Shown here piece by piece: positions 57,495 through 64,000 of a stretch of 64,000 nucleotides of DNA. This stretch comes from Acidobacteriota bacterium (GTDB lineage: Bacteria; Acidobacteriota; Terriglobia; Terriglobales; Acidobacteriaceae), in NCBI GenBank assembly GCA_021780075.1, contig JAJXZL010000032.1, forward strand, positions 1 through 64,000, given 5' to 3'. The notes below the pieces were generated by a model that was given only the letters and a program-made list of their open reading frames with translations, was not told the DNA's origin and did no database searches. Position 1 is the first letter of the stretch. Each line of letters starts with the position of its first letter. A program made the position numbers and the translations under genes.

Positions 57495-58109
57495 ATGGAC
57501 TCTCTCGACGAGCTTTTGCGGAAGGCTGAGACGGCGCATGGGCACCTGTGCGCGGGGCAGATTCTGGGCGCGCGCATGGCTTTGCTGGGATTGGCGCGGC
57601 TGGGCATCACGGACCCGCTTGGGGCGGACCGCAAGCGGCTGGTGACGTATGTGGAGATCGACCGCTGCGCCACGGATGCGATTGCGCTGGTGACCGGCTG
57701 CAGGCTGGGCAAACGGGCACTGAAGTTCCGCGACTGGGGCAAGATGGCGGCCACCTTCGTCGATCTGGCGTGTGTCGATCAGGCTTCGTGCCGCGGTGTG
57801 AGGGTGGTGGCTCTTGAGAACTCGCGGGAGCTGGCGCGGCAGCTTTATCCAAACATTGAAAGCAAAAGCCAGCAGCAGATGATGGCCTATCGAGAATTGC
57901 CGGACGAGCAGCTTTTCAGCGTTCAGTGGGTGCGCGTGAGGGTTGAGCCGGCGGAGATGCCGGGAAATAAAGGGGATCGCTTTCTGTGCCCGCGGTGCGG
58001 GGAAGGGGTGAATTTTGGCCGCTTTGAAGAAAGAGCGGGGGAACGGCTGTGCCTGAGCTGCGCGCGGCCCGAGCTGCGCTACTGGGCGCCGGATTGCGCG
58101 GAGCAATGA
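57495..58109 (+). CDS. FmdE-family protein
   Basis: 204 residues. The N-terminal domain has HGHLCAGQILGARMA, the mark of the FmdE (formylmethanofuran dehydrogenase subunit E) family, and the C-terminus is a zinc ribbon, CPRCGEGVNF...CLSCARP. In methanogens FmdE is an accessory subunit of a molybdenum enzyme; in bacteria the role is not settled. No other C1-pathway gene is here, so I would not call it a C1 enzyme. Cytoplasmic; stands between the secreted unknown and yajC. Confidence 0.85.
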   Translation: MDSLDELLRKAETAHGHLCAGQILGARMALLGLARLGITDPLGADRKRLVTYVEIDRCATDAIALVTGCRLGKRALKFRDWGKMAATFVDLACVDQASCRGVRVVALENSRELARQLYPNIESKSQQQMMAYRELPDEQLFSVQWVRVRVEPAEMPGNKGDRFLCPRCGEGVNFGRFEERAGERLCLSCARPELRYWAPDCAEQ

Positions 58110-58534
58110 GGCGGAAGAGGTTGCGGAGCAGGTTGCGCCTTGACACGCAGACGGCTGCGCGTTTCTTATCTTTCTAGGGCTTCTTCAGGATTCCGGCTGA
58201 CCTGTGCGCAGCGAACGTGGTGTGGCTTACAGGCCGGATCCACAGGGGGCTGTGTCGAACAGGAAGCAGACGGAGCTGGGTTACAGGTTTCAAGCGGGCA
58301 GGGCTCAAATCCAATTGCTTGCGCGGTAGCCTAACCCTCCTTCCAGAGCCTGATCCGGACGTACTCGATGCGTCTCTCGAACGGCAGGAGTGAAGCACTC
58401 CGCTATTATTCGAGAAACGCAGAAGAGGCCAGGAATATTCCCGGAGACAAATATCGATGAGGCGTCCGGCATAATGACGGGCGCGCTTGTGCGCTGAGAG
58501 GCTGTGGGGTTCAGCGGCCGAAGGCGAGCAAAGG
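58110..58534. other. Intergenic region upstream of yajC
   Basis: About 425 bases with no supported gene. It should hold the yajC-secDF promoter. I looked for SRP RNA, RNase P RNA and tRNA patterns and did not find any. Short open frames lack ribosome sites. Confidence 0.55.
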
Positions 58535-58858
58535 ATGATTGTGGCGACGATTTTGGCATTATGGGCGGGTACCCCCGCCGGACCTGGTGGGAGCAGTCTT
58601 CCGATGCTTCTGCCGTTGCTTTTGATTCCGGTCCTCTACTTTGTGATGATCCGGCCGCAGCAGAAGCGGCAAAAGCAGTGGCAGGAGATGCTTGGCAGCA
58701 TCAAGACGGGCGACCGGGTGACCACGGCTGGAGGCATCAGGGGAACGATTCTTTCGATCAAGGATGATGTCATTATCATTCGCGTGGCGCCGGATAATCT
58801 GAAGCTGGAAATTGCCAAGAACTCGATTGCTTCAGTGACCACCCAGGAAGGCTCCTAA
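58535..58858 (+). CDS. yajC: Sec translocase accessory protein YajC
   Basis: 107 residues. One membrane helix (MLLPLLLIPVLYFVMIRPQ) followed by QQKRQKQWQEMLGSIKTGD and the typical VTTAGGIRGTI core. It forms part of the SecDF-YajC complex that helps protein export. ATG at 58535 is preferred; the in-frame ATG at 58487 would add 16 non-family residues. secD follows 52 bases later. Confidence 0.93.
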   Translation: MIVATILALWAGTPAGPGGSSLPMLLPLLLIPVLYFVMIRPQQKRQKQWQEMLGSIKTGDRVTTAGGIRGTILSIKDDVIIIRVAPDNLKLEIAKNSIASVTTQEGS

Positions 58859-58910
58859 GCTTCCGGGCGGGCCTTTTGGCTTTTACTTTTCGGACTAGAG
58901 AATTGGGGAA

Positions 58911-60527
58911 ATGAAAAAGAATCTCAACGGCAAAATTGCGCTGATTGTTGCGTGCCTGGTGGTTTGTTTGTACGGCATCTTCGGGGTGCCCTCGGGCATT
59001 TCCGGCAAGGCGCTGACAGAGGCCATGACCAAGCGGATTCATCTTGGTCTTGACCTGAAGGGCGGCGTTCACCTGATTCTGCAGGTTGTGGTGTCAGAGG
59101 CGGTGAGCGCCGAGACAGACAACACATCGGCGCGAATCCAGCAGGATCTGAAGGCGGCGCACCTGACGTTTTCGCAGGTTTACAAGCCCGACCCTGCCCA
59201 GCCCCAGTCGATTCGCATCGAAGGCACGACGCCGGCGCAGTCCAGCGCGGTTCGCTCGCTGCTGGACAACAAGTACTCGAATGAGTACGACGTGACCGGC
59301 GGCAGCACGGACAACAGCTTTACCGTCACCATGAAGCCCCCGGTTGTAACGGCTCTTGAACAGAAGACCGTGCAGCAGGCGATCGAGACGATTCGCGACC
59401 GCGTGGATACGCTGGGCGTGAGCGAGCCGGTGATTCAGGAGTATGGCCTGGGCAGGAACGAGATCCTGGTGGAGCTGCCGGGCATCTCCGATCTGGACCG
59501 GGTAAAGACGATTATTCAGTCGACAGCGCGGCTTGAGATTCACGCCGTGGTGGGCGGCCCGTATCAGGACGAGCAGACGGCGCTGGCCAGCGTCGGCGGC
59601 ACGCTTCCGCCGGACGAGCAGCTTGTGCATGGCTCTGGCGCGCTGGCGACGGGCTCGGATGCGGACAGCGTGTATGTGTTGCAGCGGGTTTCGATTGTGG
59701 CGGGCAGCGACTTCCGCTCCGCCGATCCGGGCACGGACCAGAACGGGCTGCGCAATGTGCGCTTTACGTTGACCAACGAGGCGGGCGACCGCTTCTATGA
59801 CTACACCAGCAACAACGTGGGCCGCAGTATGGCGGTGGTGCTGGGCGGACGGGTGCGCGAGGTGGCCAACATCAAGAGCGCCATTCGCGATTCGGGCGAA
59901 ATTACGGGCAGCTTCTCGCAGGACGAAGTCGAGGTGCTGTCAAAGATGCTGCGCACGGGCGCGCTGCCGGCTTCACTGAACTACCTTGAAGACCGCACGG
60001 TAGGCGCATCGCTGGGGGCGGATTCAATTCGCGAGGGCGTGACGGCGGCGGTGGTTGGCGTGCTGGTGGTGATGGGCTTCATGCTTGTCTACTATCGCGG
60101 CGCGGGCATCAACGCTGATCTGGCGCTGTTTCTGAACCTGGTCATCCTGCTGGGATTTCTGGGCTTCTCAAGCGCGACGCTGACGCTGCCGGGCATCGCC
60201 GGTGTGATTCTGACGATCGGCATGGGCGTGGATTCGAACGTGCTGATCTTCGAGCGTATTCGTGAAGAGGTGCGGGCGGGCAAGGCGCCTTCAGCGGCTG
60301 TGGACCAGGGCTTTGCGCATGCCTGGATCACGATCGTCGATACGCACGTGACCACCATCGTTTCGGCAGCGATCTTGTTCCTGTTTGGAACGGGGCCGGT
60401 GAAGGGCTTTGCGGTTACGCTGACCTTTGGTCTGGCGGCCAACCTGTTCACGGCAGTGTATGTCTCGCGGGTGATTTTTGATGCTCACCTGAACAAGATG
60501 AAGCCCGGGGAAATGGTGTCTATTTAG
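58911..60527 (+). CDS. secD: Protein translocase subunit SecD
   Basis: 538 residues, six helices with a large periplasmic P1 domain between the first and second. LGLDLKGGVHLILQV is the D1 signature, and VDSNVLIFERIREE the conserved charged segment of helix 4. It pulls preproteins through SecY using the proton motive force. GGGGAA precedes the ATG. Confidence 0.95.
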   Translation: MKKNLNGKIALIVACLVVCLYGIFGVPSGISGKALTEAMTKRIHLGLDLKGGVHLILQVVVSEAVSAETDNTSARIQQDLKAAHLTFSQVYKPDPAQPQSIRIEGTTPAQSSAVRSLLDNKYSNEYDVTGGSTDNSFTVTMKPPVVTALEQKTVQQAIETIRDRVDTLGVSEPVIQEYGLGRNEILVELPGISDLDRVKTIIQSTARLEIHAVVGGPYQDEQTALASVGGTLPPDEQLVHGSGALATGSDADSVYVLQRVSIVAGSDFRSADPGTDQNGLRNVRFTLTNEAGDRFYDYTSNNVGRSMAVVLGGRVREVANIKSAIRDSGEITGSFSQDEVEVLSKMLRTGALPASLNYLEDRTVGASLGADSIREGVTAAVVGVLVVMGFMLVYYRGAGINADLALFLNLVILLGFLGFSSATLTLPGIAGVILTIGMGVDSNVLIFERIREEVRAGKAPSAAVDQGFAHAWITIVDTHVTTIVSAAILFLFGTGPVKGFAVTLTFGLAANLFTAVYVSRVIFDAHLNKMKPGEMVSI

Positions 60528-60578
60528 TGCCCGTGCGGAAAATTGGCAAGACAGGGTTGGCAAGGGAAAACTTTGAAC

Positions 60579-60600
60579 GCCGCAGCTCGGGGGCTGCGGC
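60579..60600 (+). other. Strong hairpin between secD and secF
   Basis: gccgcagc and gctgcggc form a perfect 8-bp stem around the loop tcgggg, 21 bases before the secF GTG. No T run follows, so it is not a standard terminator; it may protect mRNA or set the secD:secF ratio. Confidence 0.55.
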
Positions 60601-60621
60601 CCACAGGAAGGCAGAGAACCA

Positions 60622-61584
60622 GTGGAACTGTTTCACAGCGTAAATGTAGATTGGCTCGGAAAGAAGTGGTACTTCCTCCTCTTTTCGTTGATCTTCAGCG
60701 TGGCGGGCATCATCTCGATGGGCATGCACTGGGCGCATACAGGCAGCCCGGTCCCGCTTGGCGTGGACTTTAGCGGCGGCACGCAGGTGCAGGTGCAGTT
60801 TCAACGGACGCCGGATATCAATAGTATCCGCCAGGCCGCTGATGCAGCGGGGATCAAAGACGCCAAGATCCAGAGCTTCGGCGCGGCCGGCACAAACGAA
60901 TTGCTCATCAGCCTGCCAGAGCAGACCAATGAGGCGGCACTTGATCTGGGCCGCCAGCAGATTGTGGACGCTCTGAAGGCGCATTACGACAATCCCTTCA
61001 CGGTGCGCAATGTGCAGGTGGTGGGCCCGACGGTAGGCAAGCAGTTGGAGAGGCAGGCCGGCCTGGCGACGATTTATTCGCTGATCGGCATGCTGATCTA
61101 TCTGTGGTTCCGCTTTCAGCTTATTTATGGCGTGGCGGCCGTGGTGGCGGTGTTTCACGACACGCTGATCACGGTGGGCGCATTCGCGCTGACCAACCAG
61201 GAGATCAGCCTGACGGTGATTGCGGCCATTCTGACGCTGGTTGGCTATTCGATGAACGACACCATCGTCGTGTTTGACCGCATCCGCGAGAACCTTCGTC
61301 TGAGCCGGCGCGAGTCGCTGCCGGACGTGGTGAATCGCAGCATCAATCAGACGCTGAGCCGGACGGTACTGACCTCTGGGCTGACCTTCCTTACAGTGCT
61401 GTCGCTGTACATTTTCGGCGGCCAGGTATTAAGGGGTTTTTCCTTTGCGCTGGTGGTCGGTATTCTGATCGGCACCTACTCGTCGATCGCGGTAGCCGCG
61501 CCGATGCTGGTTGCCTGGCAGGAGTGGCGTGCCAAGCGGGGCAAGGCCGCGGTTTTGCCCGCCGCGAAGCGCGCGAAGGTTTAG
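60622..61584 (+). CDS. secF: Protein translocase subunit SecF
   Basis: 320 residues, six helices. VPLGVDFSGGTQVQVQF is the SecF P1 signature; SMNDTIVVFDRIREN is the conserved helix-4 charged segment. It works with SecD. GTG start at 60622; the site AGGCAGAG lies upstream. It is 94 bases behind secD. Confidence 0.95.
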   Translation: MELFHSVNVDWLGKKWYFLLFSLIFSVAGIISMGMHWAHTGSPVPLGVDFSGGTQVQVQFQRTPDINSIRQAADAAGIKDAKIQSFGAAGTNELLISLPEQTNEAALDLGRQQIVDALKAHYDNPFTVRNVQVVGPTVGKQLERQAGLATIYSLIGMLIYLWFRFQLIYGVAAVVAVFHDTLITVGAFALTNQEISLTVIAAILTLVGYSMNDTIVVFDRIRENLRLSRRESLPDVVNRSINQTLSRTVLTSGLTFLTVLSLYIFGGQVLRGFSFALVVGILIGTYSSIAVAAPMLVAWQEWRAKRGKAAVLPAAKRAKV

Positions 61585-61751
61585 TATTTGTACGTTGGCT
61601 GCTGCACCGATTTTGTAGCAGGTTTTGCAAGTTGTTGCGTGGTTCTGATATAGGTGAAACACGCTCTTGTGTTACCGTTTCGATGCCGGGAACATTTCTT
61701 ATTTGAACGGTGTCTAAATAAAGGTAACCCACACCCGATTCGAGGCTGGCC

Positions 61752-62471
61752 ATGTTTGAAGATTCCACATTTGAATCCGGAGGAAGGATCAAAAGCAAAA
61801 GCAAGTACTGGATGATGGTGACATTCATCACCAATGGGTCCGTTCTGCTGCTGCTGATTCTGATTCCGCTGATCTATCCTGAGGCTCTGCCGAAGGCTGC
61901 CATGTCGACGGTTCTGACCCTTCCTCCACCGCCGCCTCCTCCACCGCCGCCGCCACCGCCTCCTGAGGTTCATGTGGTTCACGTGCAGTCGCAGATGATG
62001 AACAATCAGCTGATGGCTCCGACCAAGATTCCGCACGATATCAAGATGGTGAGCGAGAAGGAAGCGCCTCCGTCGAGCTTCGGTGTAGCCGGCATGGAAG
62101 GCCTTGGCGGCAGCGCCGGTGGTGTGATGGGCAGCGTTTTTGGAAGCGGCAGCGGCCCGAAGGTGCAGGCAGCGGCTCCCAAAAAGGTGAATATCTCGGC
62201 CGGTGTCGCCGTTGGCATGTTGATCCAGCGGACCCAGCCTGTTTATCCGCCCATCGCCAAGGCCGCGCGCGTTTCTGGCACGGTGGTACTGCAGGCCACG
62301 ATTTCCAAGGCGGGAACCATCCAAAATCTGCGTGTTGTGAGCGGACCTGCGATGTTGCAGCAGTCGGCTTTGGACGCAGTGAAGACCTGGCGATATCGGC
62401 CCTACCTGCTTAACAACGAACCTGTTGAAGTGGAGACCACCATTAACGTGATCTTCAGTCTCGGCGGATAA
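61752..62471 (+). CDS. Energy transducer TonB-like protein
   Basis: 239 residues. One N-terminal helix (GSVLLLLILIPLIYPEAL), then a run of about fourteen Pro, and the C-terminal domain QPVYPPIAKAARVSGTVVLQ through ALDAVKTWRYRPYLLNNEPV. This matches the TonB/TolA-type C-terminal fold of Acidobacteriota. It transmits energy from ExbB/ExbD to outer-membrane receptors. exbB and exbD follow, confirming the role. Confidence 0.92.
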   Translation: MFEDSTFESGGRIKSKSKYWMMVTFITNGSVLLLLILIPLIYPEALPKAAMSTVLTLPPPPPPPPPPPPPPEVHVVHVQSQMMNNQLMAPTKIPHDIKMVSEKEAPPSSFGVAGMEGLGGSAGGVMGSVFGSGSGPKVQAAAPKKVNISAGVAVGMLIQRTQPVYPPIAKAARVSGTVVLQATISKAGTIQNLRVVSGPAMLQQSALDAVKTWRYRPYLLNNEPVEVETTINVIFSLGG

Positions 62472-62606
62472 GGCAAATTCTTGCCTTGTCCCATGTCCAA
62501 GGGAGAGGGCGTTTCAATTGACCCGAATGCGAATCCGGAAAGAGCCGCATTCCAACAATCGCAATCAGTTGCAGTCCACAAGAAACTCCTTAGGAGGAAC
62601 GATTCA

Positions 62607-63347
62607 GTGATTCTCGCTCAGCTCGCACATTTCGCTTCGCACACGGTCAGCAGCCTGGCGCTTTTCCAGGAAGAGCAGACAGTCAGCTTCAGCCCCATGG
62701 GGCTGTGGGAACATATGGGATGGCTGGCTCGCGCCGTGGCCATTCTTCTTTTCATCGAGTCGATCTGGTCGCTGGCCGTGATGATCGACCGCTACCTGTA
62801 CTTCTCCGCCGCCCGCAAGCAGTCGCGTGAGTTCGCTCCCAAGGTTGCCGGCGCGCTGAAGGACAGCAAGCTGGAAGAAGCGATCAAGATCGCCGATCGC
62901 AACAAGAAGTCTCACCTGGCCGAAGTTGTGACCGCGGGCCTGCAGGAATTTCGCGCTTCAGGCGGAGCGGCCACCGAATCTACGATCGAGAGCTCGCAGC
63001 GCGCTCTGGAGCGGGCCGAGGCCATTGTTCACGCAAAGCTGAAGAGGGGCCTTAGTGTTCTGGCCACCATCGGCTCCACGGCACCGTTCGTTGGACTGTT
63101 CGGAACCGTCGTCGGCATTCTGAACGCCTTCCAGCAGATCGCGACCCAGAAGACTTCGGGTATCGGCGCGGTTGCCGGCGGTATTTCTGAAGCTCTGGTG
63201 ACCACCGCGTTCGGACTGCTGGTTGCGATCCCTGCTGTGATGGCGTTCAACTACTTTACTGGACGGGTCGAGGCTTTCGACGTGGAGATGGACAACTCCT
63301 CGAGCGAGCTGATCGACTACTTCATCAAGCAGAGCAACAAGCGCTAA
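62607..63347 (+). CDS. exbB: ExbB/TolQ/MotA proton-channel protein
   Basis: 246 residues with three helices. LARAVAILLFIESIWSLAVM is helix 1; GSTAPFVGLFGTVVGILNAF and ISEALVTTAFGLLVAIPAVM are the family-typical helices 2 and 3. GTG at 62607 has AGGAGG nine bases upstream and is preferred over an ATG at 62481. It forms a proton channel with ExbD to drive TonB. Confidence 0.93.
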   Translation: MILAQLAHFASHTVSSLALFQEEQTVSFSPMGLWEHMGWLARAVAILLFIESIWSLAVMIDRYLYFSAARKQSREFAPKVAGALKDSKLEEAIKIADRNKKSHLAEVVTAGLQEFRASGGAATESTIESSQRALERAEAIVHAKLKRGLSVLATIGSTAPFVGLFGTVVGILNAFQQIATQKTSGIGAVAGGISEALVTTAFGLLVAIPAVMAFNYFTGRVEAFDVEMDNSSSELIDYFIKQSNKR

Positions 63348-63380
63348 GCGGCGGCCGGCTCGAGCGAGAAGTTGCGGGGA

Positions 63381-63404
63381 CAGGAGGGCGGAAACTCCCT
63401 CCTG
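63381..63404 (+). other. Hairpin between exbB and exbD
   Basis: caggaggg and ccctcctg form a perfect 8-bp stem with an 8-base loop. It is followed by ccgcccggtttt, so a partial terminator is possible. It lies in the 151-base gap before exbD. Confidence 0.45.
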
Positions 63405-63498
63405 CCGCCCGGTTTTCAACGACGCGCCAGCCACGCAGTTCAATGGGTAGTGCCGGAAGCCATCCGGCATGAAAATTTATAGGCATGGAGCCTCATCA

Positions 63499-63939
63499 AT
63501 GGCAATCTCAGTTCGCAACGAAGGCAGTAAGATTAGCTCCGACATCAACGTGACACCGATGGTGGACGTGATGCTGGTGTTGTTGATCATTTTCATGGTC
63601 ATCACCCCGATGCTCCAGCAAAAGGTGGCTGTTGATATGGCCAAGGTGGAAAACCCCACCTCCATGCCGGACGCTGACAAAGAAGATGCGATTGTCGTGG
63701 CAATCACGCGTGACGGGGGAGTGTTTCTGGGGCAGGACAAGATCGCTACCAGCGAGCTTGGCGCCAAAGTTCGCGACAAACTGGCCGACCATCCGGGAAA
63801 GACCATCTACATTCGCGCGGACGCGCGGGCGCAGTACCGGGCGGTGGAAGACGCAATCGACGCAGTGCGTACGGCAGGCGTGGATGAAGTGGGCCTCTTG
63901 ACGCAGAAGCGCGAAGGCAACCTCGCAGGCGGAGAGTAA
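63499..63939 (+). CDS. exbD: ExbD/TolR-family biopolymer transport protein
   Basis: 146 residues. One helix with the critical Asp in MVDVMLVLLIIFMVITP, then a periplasmic domain with typical IYIRADARAQYRAVEDAID. It partners ExbB. ATG at 63499 (GGAG nine bases upstream) is preferred over an ATG at 63469. A second exbD-like gene often follows; the last bases of the window (aggaaacgaggagtttga) hold a ribosome-site-like sequence for the next gene, which is outside. Confidence 0.93.
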   Translation: MAISVRNEGSKISSDINVTPMVDVMLVLLIIFMVITPMLQQKVAVDMAKVENPTSMPDADKEDAIVVAITRDGGVFLGQDKIATSELGAKVRDKLADHPGKTIYIRADARAQYRAVEDAIDAVRTAGVDEVGLLTQKREGNLAGGE

Positions 63940-64000
63940 TTTTCTTCTATTTTATTCTTGCGCTGTCCATTTAACGATATGCAGGAAACGAGGAGTTTGA

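Noticed and set aside
58200-58340. Possible SRP RNA or tRNA-like element (aggaagcagac, gggctcaaatcc)
   Set aside because: The SRP GGAA tetraloop context and a tRNA cloverleaf could not be completed.

Overview
The window looks like chromosome of an acidobacterium of the Terriglobia type (Acidobacterium, Terriglobus, Granulicella relatives). I infer this from high GC, many long secreted proteins with tandem ASH-type or beta-propeller repeats, an Alternative Complex III (ACIII) cluster followed by a caa3 oxidase, frequent GTG/TTG starts, and GC-rich intergenic repeats of the kind common in that group. No search was run, so the taxonomic call is inference.

Layout. 1-2.7 kb: two tandem paralogous beta-propeller lipoproteins ending at a clear terminator. 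2.8-4.6 kb: an acyltransferase and pyrH on the minus strand. 4.6-9.3 kb: a repeat-rich accessory stretch with a 5'-truncated Rhs gene, a small membrane protein just behind it, and a large trypsin-fold lipoprotein. 9.3-21.5 kb: a secreted beta-helix protein, then mostly minus-strand housekeeping genes (quinone oxidoreductase, SDR, 3-hydroxyisobutyrate-type dehydrogenase, two orphan response regulators, ftsK, uppP, a TPR-like secreted protein, threonine dehydratase). 21.5-26.1 kb: a conserved unknown, RNase J, a GH18 enzyme and a Gfo/Idh/MocA oxidoreductase. 26.1-28.7 kb: an accessory islet with intergenic repeats, a HEPN-domain protein and tRNA-Met. 28.8-33.7 kb: kdsB, ada, an amt operon with a very small membrane protein, a YnfA-like protein and a TauE-like transporter.

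34.3-47.7 kb is one long plus-strand respiratory operon: actABCDEF, a membrane-anchored unknown, SCO1, and coxBACD. ACIII oxidises quinol and passes electrons through haem c domains to the caa3 (A2-type) oxidase, while SCO1 helps build CuA. The operon ends at a terminator and is followed by a class II photolyase, a giant secreted ASH-repeat protein, gatC-gatA, an FmdE-family protein, yajC-secD-secF, and tonB-exbB-exbD at the right edge.

The main points of interest are three or more families of short dispersed repeats, one of which has supplied the last codons of kdsB; a probable 12-13 residue in-frame insertion in threonine dehydratase; the Rhs/small-membrane-protein pair; and the HEPN islet next to tRNA-Met. 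I see no CRISPR array, transposase or integrase in the window.
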